NCBI GenBank assembly: GCA_030068075.1
Contig: CM057825.1
Location: forward strand, 78,011,123 to 78,075,122
Direction: 5' to 3'
Source of the DNA: Paguma larvata
Taxonomy: Eukaryota; Chordata; Mammalia; Carnivora; Viverridae
Length of the DNA: 64,000 nt
This document shows, piece after piece, positions 47,796 to 59,946 of this stretch. The notes beneath the pieces are model-generated. The model was not told the origin of the DNA and made no database searches. It saw only the letters and a list, made by a program, of their open reading frames with translations. The translations under genes were made by a program, and so were the position numbers. Each line of letters begins with the position of its first letter. Position 1 is the first letter of the stretch.

Positions 47796-48944
47796 AACCA
47801 TGGAGGACGCGTTACAGATGTGTTATATGAAAGAAAGATGCTGTAAAATTCTATTACCAGATTCTCAATTAAAAAAATGGCCCTATGTCAAAAGTTTGAT
47901 GAATTAATGAATAGCTTTTTAAGTTTGATATTGGAATATTTATGAAATATATCTATCATTACTATCATTACTATGATTCTTCTCCGGCATCTTTTTTTTT
48001 TTTTTTCTTTTTCTTTTGTAGTTGACTGACCAGTCAACTACTGGTCTTGATCTCATCAGATTAAAGAACTTCTACTATATAGAAAATCTGGAGGAAAAAG
48101 AAATCAATTAGTTTTAAAATAGTTGGGGGATTGGCCTAAAATTATTGGTATGATTTTATCACTACAGAGGAGCAAAGCAATATTCTGGATAGAGAACAAA
48201 CATGCAAATAGTAGAAAAATGCAATATTCAGGACATAAGAGGTAGAATCCATGTTGAAGCATCAAGAGAGGGGAAGAAAAGACAGAAAAGAACGTTTGGA
48301 AAAATCTTGGAGGGGCTTAGGGATCTGATTTTAGGTAGTAGGCAATATTGAGCCATTGACTACTTTTGATCAAGACAGTGAAATTAGAAAAAGTATTTTA
48401 AAGAGATTTTTGTGGGAACAATGCACAGAATGAGACGAATCCTTAGTGACAAATACATTTTCTTGGGCGCAAACTCAGATAACTGGTATTGTTTCCTGGA
48501 ACACTGTGATGAGGAATACAAGATGAGGCTGGCTTCAGCGAGAAGAGTTTTGTTTTCTTTTGGTGATGCCCGACATAGGCAAGGGGGAGGAGGCTTCAGC
48601 TGCTAGACCCTTCATTTGTTGGCCCTGGGTCAGATTGAGGGTGAAGCTAGTCGATGTAGTTATGCCACTGCAGTAGCATGAGAGGTAACAAGGAAGGTAT
48701 GAGAGATATTTTGAAACTACTCATTTGGTTATATGGGTAAAATTATCTTGTGAGTGGAATTAAAATAATATTTTTCAGTTAAGCAAGATGGTTTGCCTTA
48801 TTATTGATATAAGGAAATCATCAAAATATAGTCATAAAGAATACATAATTTAGAGTAAGACAGAATTCTGTTCAAAATCTAGATCCGTCATTTGCTAGGT
48901 AAATAGTTTAAGACATCCAAAGTATTAAAATTATCAGAGGTATT
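47796..48944. other. Unassigned sequence with one perfect hairpin
   Basis: A T-rich run at about 47991-48007 is followed by a perfect inverted repeat at 48018-48041. The frame at 48412-48606 has no domain. Confidence 0.4.
48018..48041. repeat. Perfect 10-bp inverted repeat, 4-nt loop
   Basis: gtagttgact, loop gacc, agtcaactac. An overlapping alternative hairpin, accagt-caact-actggt (48029-48045), shares its right arm. It lies just after a T-rich tract. Confidence 0.9.
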
Positions 48945-49022
48945 TAAAGCAGTAGCATACTGTCTACGGCCATACCACCCTGAACGCGCCTGATCTCGTC
49001 TAAAGCAGTAGCATACTGTCTA
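48945..49022 (+). pseudogene. 3'-truncated 5S rRNA retropseudogene with 22-bp target-site duplication
   Basis: Bases 48962-49001 match the first 40 nt of mammalian 5S rRNA with one difference (C to T at 5S position 30). Landmarks are 'gtctacggccataccaccct' then 'gaacgcgcctgatctcgtct'. The 5S 3' two-thirds, including most of the internal promoter, is missing, so it cannot be a working gene. A perfect 22-bp direct repeat flanks it (48945-48966 and 49001-49022). There is no A-tail. The left copy begins after 'ttt' with 'aaag', like an L1 endonuclease nick site. The first five 5S bases (gtcta) are shared with the target, so the exact junction is ambiguous. Confidence 0.93.
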
Positions 49023-51608
49023 TTACAAAATAAGTGCCCAGGAAATATTCATTATGTTTCGATGGCCAATGAAAATCTGGCTTCAAAAATATTTTACTAA
49101 CTTTTATCTCATTACATACTGCCTTAAAAATAAAAATTCATAAAGTTAGTATTCTAATAGTTAGGATTTTCTGGCCTCTTATCCCAAAAATGAAACTGAA
49201 CTGACTTTAGATAAAAAGTAAATTATAATCCATATTTTCTACTCTTGGGAAAAGAGACACCATTTGTTTTTTTACAAGAAACTACAAATTATGAAATCCC
49301 CCTCTGTCTGGACCACTATTTGCTCACCATTTATGGAAATAAACAAAAGCTTTGTAAATGAGGGATTATCGTAGCTATGAAGCTCTGATCTGAACTGCAA
49401 AATGTTGCTATGCTGATATACAGCCATTGCAATATATTTCTCCTCCTCTCTCTGCCCAGTGGGCAGTGATTTCTTGGCAATGCAGATGAAAACACTGGGC
49501 ATCCATTCACAGGATTTCCCGATTTGTTTGTGAGAAGTTGTGATGTTCATTTGCAATCAGGTTTTGGCAAACTCTTGGCAGAGAATTTCTTTAGAAAAAA
49601 GTACAGAGCTTTTCATTTGGCAGAATTCTTTAATATGTAGGTTTGTATTTCCTGTCTTCTAGTTTCCTTAAAAATAATGTTGTAGAAACACACACATACC
49701 CATTCATTAAGCACTTTGAAGCAGCAATCGTGTATTTCCAAACAAAACATTGCTTTACCAGCATGGTTGATTGTCTCAAATGGTCTCGTTTCTGCGGAAT
49801 TCTATCAAGTGAAATTTGAGACTCAAAGCCAAAAAAGTAGGTTTTGTCTAGCTACATAGTTTGGTACTTATGGCAGAGAAAGACATGAACCAATTTTAAC
49901 CCAAGGAAAATATCATGAGTCTTCATATTCTTATATCCAGCTTTCCTGTATTGCATGGAGAAACCTGTTCTGCGTCTGAATATCCTAGAACTGATTTCGT
50001 TTCAAAGCCTATTCCTTACCCACAAACTTTCCTTCTGAATCCACTTGGAAATGGTGAACTTTTGGTTGCAATGTAAAAGTAATAGAGCTGTGATACATGA
50101 AACATAAGTTATTTACAGCAATGATGAATCATTGTGATGATCTCTATTACTGTTGATCATTCAAATACAGCCAATTCTAAGTCTATGTGTGTTCAAAGAC
50201 AAAAAAGTCTGACGTATGAAATGCTATTGAATGGAACGAAACATCAGTTGACTGGCTTAAAAATGACGTCCATTCACGATGTGAAAATTTGAGAAACTTT
50301 CTGCCTTTACAATGTGAGCAGAAGGAAATCCCAACGTGGGATGTTTCATTCTAAATCTTCTGTTCCCAGCTTTTCAAAGGGCCCAGAAATTGCACCCAGC
50401 AAAGATACCCTGTCAAAATGATTTAAAAGGAGGAAAGAAAGTTGCTAGAGGGGAATTCATACTCCAGATCAAAAAAACAATTTTAAGTAGTCTTCTCCGG
50501 TGGCCTATGTTGAGACACATAACAGCCCAGATGGCTGTTTTTCCAAGAGGTTAAATTTCAAAAGGAGGAAACAACAGCACACAGGCTGCCAATTCACTGA
50601 ACAATGTCACAACTGGCTGGAGATGTGTTCAAAGTAAAACTACTGCTTTACAAATTCCTGGATCTAACATACTCTTAAATATTAACACTTCTCGGGAAAC
50701 TTTAGAGCTTGTGTGTCACATTTATGACTCTGGGTAGACAAGGCTCTGTCCAAACAGACTGTTCCTCGTGACAATTCTTTGCCCTGTAATTAAGCCCCAA
50801 TGGGGGAAGCCGCTGTGAACTCAACCTTTGATGCCGGGAGCAGACTTTGGTGCCAATAGGACACAGACTAGAGTTAATACTCCATGCATTTCTGCATGGT
50901 GTAGGTTGAAGGAGGATGTTTACGGCACAACCCCAAAACGATAATCGTAAGAGATAGAATATTATGTGTTCTTTTTATCAGACACTAAGAGCTGGTTTGG
51001 GAAGTTGAGCTGACTAGATTATAATTTAATATCCCTTGGATCCTTTGCACAAATGAAAAGCTGAGAACTGGCCATGGAAACAGTAGAGAAACCACCTCAG
51101 CATGTTGGAGAAGAGGGTGGGGGAGGTGCTGCTGACAGAGACTTCTGGAAGGAAGATGTGTTTTAAGAGGAAGCAGGAACACAGAAAAAGAAGTGAGTGT
51201 TGAACAGCCAGTAATTCTAACATTTTAGAGAGGTGTAATAGGCTTTAGATACCCATTATACCTCAGGCAATGCTTCCTTCCAGAAAGTAGAAATTTCTCC
51301 AACTTAATTCAGCTTGTAAGCAAGGTCCAAGGATCTAATCACAAAAAAATATATATTTGCAATAGGTCCAGTGAAGATTTCAGGACTGGATATAGGAAAC
51401 CATTAAATGTATTTTTAAAGAAGAGAAACAGTAATACTGAAATGGATACTCCTTTAACTGGAAAAGTACTTAAGTTGTCATATAAAACTATGTACACAAA
51501 CACTGAGAAAAGCCTAAGACATTGCATGAAAAGCTGCATGACAATTAATTGTACTATACTGTATACATTCATCTTATGTCTTTATGTGTTAATTCATGTC
51601 TACCTGTC
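49023..51608. other. Unassigned, repeat-poor sequence
   Basis: About 2.6 kb with no recognised repeat and no domain-bearing frame. Longest frames are 94 codons (49272-49556, minus strand) and 72 codons (50336-50554, plus strand), neither gene-like. Confidence 0.4.
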
Positions 51609-51653
<45 letters not shown>

Positions 51654-51689
51654 CATCCATCCATCCATCCATCCATCCATCCATCCATC
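51609..51689. repeat. Compound (ATCT)n(ATCC)n microsatellite
   Basis: About ten ATCT units (51610-51652) run directly into about nine ATCC units (to 51689), with no interruption. The minor frame reading LSIYLSIYLS through it is an artefact. Confidence 0.97.
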
Positions 51690-51894
51690 ATCTGTATCTA
51701 GTTATCCTTGGAAAAGGAAAGTTGTGAGAACAATATACTAGGAGAAAAGAGAATGTTAATCGTAGTTATAGCCTGGAGTTTTTATAACAAACACCAATGA
51801 ATGTTTTTTAATAAATCTCCATTACTCATCCAGAGCACAAGTCAACACCTTATTACTACATTATGTCTGCTTTTGTAAGTAGTAAAGTAATAAC

Positions 51895-52070
51895 AAAATT
51901 TACTGAGTGTTTCTCACCTGCCAATATCTATGCTGAGCACTTTGTATATATTATATCATTTAATCCTTATAAGAAACCTAAGGAGACAGCCCATTATCTT
52001 CCCCATGTTCAGCTGACAAGACTGAGGCTTAGAAGAACAAATTGGCCAAAGCCCACTAAGCAGAGTCATG
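51895..52070 (-). mobile_element. MIR SINE fragment
   Basis: 'ctatgctgagcactttgtat', 'atatcatttaatccttataa', 'gacaagactgaggcttagaa' and 'gaacaaattggccaaagccc' match the MIR complement. Confidence 0.75.
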
Positions 52071-52224
52071 TGTAATGTTTCAGGGGATGAATAATGTGAC
52101 TCTAGATTAATCCAAATTGGTTTAATAATTAGGGATGCCATAAATTGTTTCTTTTATACTGTCTAAGGAACAAGTTTTATAGAAGTTAGGGAAGGTTTTA
52201 AAAAAACAAAGTGCTTTAGAAAGC

Positions 52225-52330
52225 AGCCAACTGGGACAGAGAGCTCGTGGGCTTTGGGAAACAGATGACCTGGGCTTCTCTTCTGGCTCTGTCACTTCCT
52301 AGCTGCATGATCTTTAGCAATTTATTGATA
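52225..52330 (+). mobile_element. MIR SINE fragment
   Basis: 'cagatgacctgggcttctct', 'tctggctctgtcacttccta' and 'gctgcatgatctttagcaat' match the MIR 5' half. Confidence 0.65.
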
Positions 52331-53837
52331 TATTAGAAAGTGATTACTTCTAATCTTACCAAATGAATGTGTAACTTTAACATTTGCTTGACCGAGTTCC
52401 TTTGATTCTTTCTGTAGGTACTGGCCATTGGTAATTCTAGAACTAGCTTTGTTGTCCAGAAATACACAGAGGTAGAAATCCATTTTTTTAATAGCAAGCA
52501 GGTATTTTTTTTTAGCTATAGAGAAATATTTCCAAGCTGTCGTATCATCATGACACCAAAAAGTATGCACCAGAAGTACTTAGGTTATTTTCCATAGCTA
52601 GATAGAATTCCTTATAAGGAATATAATAAGGGTTATAATAAACTTGAACTTTCAAGATAAGTCTCGTGAAAGATGGTTTAAATTTTAAACATCAATATTC
52701 ACTAGCAAAATCAAATCACAGCAGCCCTGAAACTAAGCTTTGGGTTACTTCTCATATACTGTTTATTCAATTTAATAAAATGTCACCTGGTGTATCATTT
52801 TTTATTTAAAGAATTGTCACTTTCATTTCATTGGTCCCATAAAGAACTTAGAAAATGTTATTTTAAAAGTGCCCGTGTATACTGAAAAGATAAATGTGTT
52901 TCTCCTTCACCACGGCTTAGCAATGTGGACCTTACCAACAAGTTGAAACAATGTGTTGTGTACTTATTTCAATATAAACAGTTATATTCAAAAGGTGAGG
53001 CATGGGAATCTGCATTTTTAACAAATGTCCCAGGTAATTCTCATACATACCCAAAACTGAAAACTGATAGCCTAGGAGGTAGAACTTCTGTTGTTTGGAG
53101 GATACTCCTGTAAGTTTCTTTTCTAATACTCCCTCCCCTTCTCAGGGTCCTCACTTTCTCCCTGTGCCTAAAGGGTTTGAGTCCCACAGGCCCAACTCTG
53201 GGTCGTGGTTAATTAGAACAGAGATGTTCCCTGGAACCAAAATGGGCCCTGGAGCCACTCTCTCTGGTGAATTGGCATTCAGACCCAGAGACGAGTCAAC
53301 CTCTGCTGGGTACTGAGAAGTAATAGAAAGCAAGTCGTTCACTTGGTTAAAGACTAATTTTCTAGCCCCAAAGTTGGGACTGAAATATGCAAGTAGATAG
53401 ATAGCTGAAGATATCTTTACAGAACACACACACACATGCACTTCACATAGTATGAATAAAACTAAAGAAAATCTAATATCATTTCCCATACCCCCAAAAC
53501 CAAGTGTGAAAAAAGGGGAGAATTCCTAGCTAAATAGAAATAAAGACTCTAGCTTCTTACCTTCCCAGGCCAAGTATAGCATATGTTAAAATGGATGCAG
53601 TGTTTCGACTCAATTCAGATCATTCTGTTTAGAATTAAGGCTGACAGGCTTGGAGTGCTTTAGCAGATAGTTGGTGACCTAAGGCAGAACGCTTGTTAGA
53701 AGGTGGTGAGCGAAAGTGGAGACACGCAAGCTCCCAAAAACAAGTTTCACAGAGTCCCTTGTAGCATTCCAGGACGGGGATGGTCATGTTTGGCCAAGAA
53801 AAAGCAAGAATGAGCCTGCATGAAGAAAAACTTAAGC
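52331..53837. other. Unassigned sequence, no gene seen
   Basis: Opposing frames at 53095-53316 and 53151-53489 overlap and cannot both be real. Neither has a domain. A short CA run is at about 53425-53436. Confidence 0.4.
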
Positions 53838-53952
53838 AGGGGTCCCTGAGTGACTTAGTTGGTTAAGTGTCTGACTCTTGATGTCAGCTCGGGTCTTGAT
53901 CTCAGAGTCCTGAGTTCGGATCCCTTGTCGTGAAGCGCACTTTAAAAAAACA
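53838..53952 (+). mobile_element. Short CAN-SINE lacking the CT-rich tail
   Basis: 'ggggtccctgagtgacttag', 'ttggttaagtgtctgactct', 'tgatgtcagctcgggtcttg', 'agtcctgagttcggatccct' then 'gcactttaaaaaaac'. It is only the tRNA-like head plus A-tail, about 115 bp, with no pyrimidine region. The 'ggtcctgagttc' block marks another CAN-SINE form. Possible duplicated gaaaaactt near 53825 and 53969. Confidence 0.85.
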
Positions 53953-54409
53953 GAAGGACATGTGAAGGGAAAAACTTGTTCTGCACTCGGGTTGTGTGAG
54001 ATACTATTAATCCCTCCTTATAAATCCCTCCCCTTGAATTTCTGTATTTGTTTTCCCTTTTGTTTTGTTTTCCTTAGTATAATGTATGTAGTTTCTTGTT
54101 CTTTACAATGAAATAATTCCTGACCAAGATAGCCCCAGTAGGCAAAAATTTAGGGCTAGTAGAGCATGAATTTACAAGGTGCCTTGGCTATTTGGTTCAC
54201 TGATGCCTGAAATTCTGTATGAGATTTTTACTGTTTTCATGTCAGTTTTAATTTCATGTCATTCATTTTGTTTTCACTCACTCAAATGTAATATTTCTGA
54301 GAATAATAATAACTCCTAAGGGTCCATAAATCATCTATGCCCTTGGAATTATATCAGAATTTTCCCTATGAGCAGGATTTGGTACAGAAAAAAAAGAGTA
54401 TTTCTTTCT

Positions 54410-54622
54410 TTGTTTGTTTTTTTAAATGTTTATTTATTTGAGAGAGAGAGACAAAGCATGAGTGGGGGAGGGGCAGAAAGAGAGACACAGAATCTGAAGC
54501 AGGCTCTAGGCTCTGAGCTATCAGCACAGAGCCCGACGCGGGGCTCAAACCCACGAACTGTGGGATCATGGCCTGAACCAAAGTTAATCGGCAGCTTAAC
54601 CAACTGAGCCATCCAGGTGCCC
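54410..54622 (-). mobile_element. CAN-SINE
   Basis: 'aaatgtttatttatttgaga', 'gagtgggggaggggcagaaa', 'gctatcagcacagagcccga', 'aaccaactgagccatccagg'. T-rich tail contains TTTG/TTTC units. Target-site duplication not clear. Confidence 0.94.
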
Positions 54623-54649
54623 TGTAACAGACGCATTTCATACGCAGCG

Positions 54650-54800
54650 AAGCAGTAATTTCTCACAGTAACCCAGTGATGTTATCGACATTTTGCTCAT
54701 ATAGACTTGGAGGATCAGAGAGTTCAAGACAGTAGCTCTGCAAGCACTAAAATTAGAACAGTTTTGTCTGTCTGACTCAGTCTGTGTTTTTAACCTTGAA
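54650..54800 (-). mobile_element. MIR SINE fragment
   Basis: 'cacagtaacccagtgatgtt', 'gacttggaggatcagagagt' and 'gtctgtctgactcagtctgt' loosely follow the MIR complement. Confidence 0.5.
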
Positions 54801-57800
54801 TATGACAAAAGAGGAGGGGTGACTAGAGTGAGAGATAGAGCTGAAACAATTAAGGTTGTGAACACACTGATATAATTTAACTTTTTGCCTGGGCTCTCTT
54901 TGATAGGAAATTAATTATTTTTTAATATTTATAAGCTAAAACAATACATACTACATTAACTGGAAAAGAAGCCCATCTTCTTATTATATGTAGATAGAGG
55001 CAACATCACTTTTACCTAAACCTGTCATTCTCTAGCTCAGGCTTTCAAATAACTCTCTGTTAATAGTCATGAGAAGATACAGTTTAGAATTTTTGCTCAT
55101 AAGAATGTTTATGCTAATAGCGTGTAGATAAGAACTAAAATGAATGGGAAGAATTTAATCAAAAAATGTTTCAGAAGGATGAAGTTTATGTAAAATGTCA
55201 TATTTATGTGATTTGTGATTTTGAAAAGTTATCCCATAACTTTAACTGGGAGATGCTCTCTCTTTAACCAAGTTGCACGGGAGTGTCCATCGACTCCAGT
55301 GGAAGACACTTAGCCCTCGAGAGTGGGACATTTCTCTAATGTCACAATTTGAAAATTCATCCTGCCTCTTGCGTGTAGGTTTATATGCTCTTTTAACCTA
55401 CCTCTCCGAACACATTGAGTAAAAATAAGCTGGACCATGTTCAATAAATACACTGTGAAGTGGCAATGTCATGCATGAAGTCCTTTTGAGAATGAAAATA
55501 AAATGACTTTTCTCACAAAAATGCCTAGTAGAAAGAAAAACTTTATTAAGTCAAGTTCTGTCTTTTAAGAAATCTGATTATTAACTTAGTGTTCATTAAC
55601 ACAGGCTAATCCTCTCATTATAAAATATGAGCATTCAGAGAATTTTTTTCCAGACTCTAATTAAGAAATGAATAAATGAATGAATACAACTTTTGTAATT
55701 CTTTTTGACAGTTCAATACATATACATGTTCTTACATGACATTTGGTGAGAGGATAGTCTATATGGCAATAATATGAAATGATCAGATGGTCTGTGCTAG
55801 ACTGTCTTCTCTTTACTGTTTCATTTGTTGCTTCTGAGAGTCTAGTTTTTAAATAGGAGAGAATTCCTATACTGCAGTATTCATTATTTGTGTCTGTATC
55901 CACTTAATAGAAGGACATGGCAAATTTTCAACTGTTCAGTTTATGGACGAAGTATAGATTTTCTGACTGGATAATTTACAGATTGCCTGGCTTGAATAGA
56001 CTGGTTAAATTTTCATATTAACCCAGTTGACTAGATAATTACCGACTATATTTGGAACTTCTGGCTGACAAGTTCTGGCAACTTACCTAGAAAACCTGGA
56101 GTCAACACCACCTGTATAGTTGTATTGTAAAAATTATTACATACAAATATTCATTTGTATGATTTTTAAATCACAAATAATGGTTGTTCTCCCTCGATTT
56201 CTTAGGTAGTACTATTGGGTAGTATATGACAAATTTGTTTTATTCATAAAAATCTCCTTATTCACAAGTTTCAGGGAATACATCTATTAAAATTTATGTT
56301 ATTTCATATAAAAAGTGTTTAAATTAACCACATTATCCAAACAATATGGAGACATAATCGTCTTCAAGTAAGGGAGAGACATTAAGAAGATTTGACTTAC
56401 CTCACTTTTAAGCTCTGAGGAACGTGGGGTGTGAGAAAATAAACAATATTTACTGTAATTTCTAAGGCAACAAAAGAAAATAAACTAGGTAATGTGCCTT
56501 AGATGTTTACACAGAGTCTTCAGACAGTTCAAAAAAAGGGATGATTCTCGGATGGCCCCTTCACAGCTCCTGGATTGGTTTAGCATAGAAGATGGTGTGT
56601 TAGCAACTTACCACTATTTACCCTGCTTGACCTCCAAGCCCAGCATAGCAAAAAGTGAGAGAGCAACTCAGACTCTCCCATCCCATTTTAGTAATCTCTA
56701 CTTCTACACTTCCATTTTCCTGATGGAGAACAATCCTTTTCCAATGGTTGAAACCAGCCCCCACAGGCGGTGGCCTCTCAGGCTTTAGCAGAATGACTAT
56801 GGCTTCCAATGGCACTACCCGAATATTTACATAGAAGATATGAAGCCACACAGCCTGTATGTCCTAACCCTGGCTCTGTGACCCACAGGGATGGAACAGA
56901 AGTATCTAAACTTTACATGCTTTGCTGACTCCTGGTGTGTATGTGTGTGTTTACGAAAAGTTTACTACGCTATATTCGAATATATACAAAATGCAATACT
57001 ACAAAGAATGCCCATGAAAAAGATAAAATTTTATGAAGTTCATTGAAAGTCCTATATACTCTTCCCCAATTGAATCCACTTAATTTCCTGCCAAGAATGA
57101 CTACTATTTTGGTTTTGATATTTATCATTGCTATGCATTTATTTTTTCTTATTCAGCCTTTCACACTGCCTAAAAATTCTAACATATCTACCTTAGCATG
57201 ATTAATTTTACCTTATAATAAACTAAATAAAAGGAGTGAATTTTAGTTAAATATGAAGAAGACATTTCTACAGAGAATAACATATTATGGTAGCTTTGCT
57301 AACAGTGGTTAGAAGAATCAAAATGATCTTAATTTTGGAGAGTTTATCTTCTGCTAAATATATTACCCTTAGACCACACCACTTATTTTCTTGATCAAAT
57401 TTACAATTTTAGTAACTGTCAGATGCTGAAAATCACACAAAGAGCTTTGAAAAGGAAGAAAACTTGCGTAAAAAATCTTGTTTCTGAAATGAGTTGACCA
57501 GTATAAAATAGAAAAATTGAATAATCTAGAATTAGAGAAACTCAGACATATTTAGAAAAAAATAAAAATAAAATCTAAGTTAGAAATAAAAAACATAAAA
57601 TCTAATTGATATAAGGGGCAATTAAGGTGACTACGAACATATTTCCACTGTGACATAGATGATTAGAGTTCAGTGTATTTTAGCAGCACTCTTCCAGAAG
57701 GTTTTATAAAAATAGAAAATGAAACAAAAGAAAATTCAAAATACGTGTTTGGCAATACTCTTTGGAATTTATAAAGGCAATTTCTTTCCAACCTTCATTT

Positions 57801-59500
57801 ACCTTTTCTCATGAACCATTCCAAGGACAGACTAAGAGTTATTCAAATCATTTATCATTTTCCCTCTTTGGAAAAGCGATGCCACTTCAGAAGTGTGGTG
57901 AATTTCCACTCATTAGAGCTGGGAAATCGTAATTTCCAAGCTACACTCTGCCTTTTAATAAAACACTCCATATATGCTTAAACTATTTATATGCATAGAC
58001 CCCATTTTCAAGACTTCATTCTACAAAATTTCAAAACAAGTAAGACAAAAAGCAAGTATTTATACTCCAAAAAGAATTCACTCGAGATGGGGAAGTTTCC
58101 TCAAATATGAAAAATATGTATATGTCTTGATTTCAACATAATAAAAATATTGTTCATGTGTTTCTAAAACTGAATTTCGGGAATAACCTCTTTTATCATT
58201 CTTTCTTTTGAACAAATCTGTCTGTATATATTTAAAACTGCATGCAGGATTCAAGGTACTGTCCAAGGTCTGTCAACCCTCCAAAGTTTTTTGTTATTTT
58301 TGTGTCTACTATTTTTCCAGGCACATTTATAACAGATTCAGAAACCTCCGATATTATAGCTCTAGGAGTCCAAGAAAATTGACTTTTTTAGTGCTCAAGT
58401 ACAAAGTAATACTGGCAGACACTGTACCTCCAGAGAGGGAAAACAGAAGAACTTGCTCTGGTATTAGTATGAAAAACAATGGATTTCAACAATGATGTAG
58501 ATCTTGTCAGCCATTTGCTTTTTCACAAAAGCAAATTATTTCTATTTAATTCAAATGAACCGTTGCCCTTATAGAAAGGAAAAGGTCACCAGCATGCATA
58601 CTTCATTGTACAATGTTTCCTTTTGGAAAACTCGTTCAGATAACCTCTGAAGCCATGAATTCCTGGCCTTTTCACAAACAGCTATTTTATCGGGGAGGAG
58701 AGTGGTGGGCATATGCAATAATATTTAAAAAGAATTAAACTTTATTTAGCGGATCTTGGAGAAACTAACTCAAGCCATTGGCCAGAATTTTTCTCTCAAA
58801 CTTTCAGGTTTTCATAGAAGTTTGGAATATATATTCAAATAGAGAATAAGGGTAGCATTAGCTTATCTGAGACAGGGAAAACCTGAGTGCAAATACAGGA
58901 AAAGCAATTCATCCAAGACTATTTTCCTGGGGGCTCCAAAGTTCTAAAGTTGACTTTGAGCACATACAGCTGTAGATAAGAATCTAAAACCAGGTGCAAT
59001 GGGCAGAAGACGGCCCTGGAGATCCTTTTACCCTTGTCTACACATCCTGCAGTCCTGTCTTATCTCCTCCTGTTGTATATGAAGAGAACTGTAAACATGT
59101 TGGAATGTTGCTCCTTTGAGTCCATTACTTGACATGGCAAAGTGAAGAGATTATGGCAATGTAATTAAGACTCCGAATCCGTTGATTTTGATTTAAACAA
59201 GTTGGGGTGGGGGGTTATCCTGAGAGTGTCTGTCTTCATAGGTGAGTCCCTTCCAAGAGAGTCTGGAGGTCAGGAATGTTCTTTCCCACTGGCTTTGAAG
59301 AAGCGAGCTGAGATCTACAGCTGCAAGAAAGTGGATTCCAAGGGCAACCACAGGAGGCTGAAAGAGGACCTTGAGCTTCTGATGAAATTGCAGCTGTGGC
59401 AACACCGTCTCTCATTCTCCTATGCCAGTGGCTTCCAAAATCTTCTATTCCTAGCATGCTGGCATTTTACATCCAAGTGCCTTTGAGTGTATGTTAAATT
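54801..59500. other. Unassigned, repeat-poor sequence
   Basis: About 4.7 kb with no recognised repeat and no domain-bearing frame. It is AT-rich through 55-58.2 kb and more GC-balanced at 56.5-56.9 and 59.2-59.45 kb. Frames at 56492-56788, 58208-58495 and 59202-59486 are short and opposed by equal frames on the other strand in two cases. Confidence 0.4.
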
Positions 59501-59523
59501 GTGTGTGTGTGTGTGTGTGTGTG
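59501..59523. repeat. (GT)n microsatellite
   Basis: About 11 GT units. Confidence 0.9.
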
Positions 59524-59722
59524 AATTCATGACTCTATAAATCTGGAAATACATTCATTTTCATCCTAGGAAATACTCATGTATTTTTTATTGGACAATT
59601 TTCCCATTCTATTTTGTTCCATTCTTCCTTTTTAGAACTTATCTTATTCAGAAATTAGACTTTATCCTATATCTTTTATAATTTTTCTCTTATTTTCCTT
59701 CTTGCATCTGTTACTGCTTTCT

Positions 59723-59932
59723 CTTTTTTAGTTTTTTTAATGTTTATTTATTTTTGAGAGAGAGCACAAGCAGGGGAGGGGCAGAGAGAGAGAGGGGGGC
59801 ACAGAATCTGAAGCAGCCTCTGGGCTATGAGCCATCAGCACAGAGCCTGATATGGACTCAAACCCACAAACCGCAAGATCATGACTGGAGCTGAAGTCAG
59901 ACGCTTAACTGACTGAACCATCCAGGTGCCCC
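59723..59932 (-). mobile_element. CAN-SINE
   Basis: 'aatgtttatttatttttgag', 'gcaggggaggggcagagaga', 'ccatcagcacagagcctgat' and 'aactgactgaaccatccagg'. Target-site duplication tgttactgctttct (59709-59722) and tgctactgctttct (59933-59946). Confidence 0.96.
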
Positions 59933-59946
59933 TGCTACTGCTTTCT

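Noticed and set aside
48962..49001. Functional 5S rRNA gene
   Set aside because: Only the first 40 of about 120 nt are present and most of the internal promoter is missing.
51601..51700. CRISPR-like or minisatellite array
   Set aside because: A 4-bp unit without spacers: a plain tetranucleotide microsatellite.
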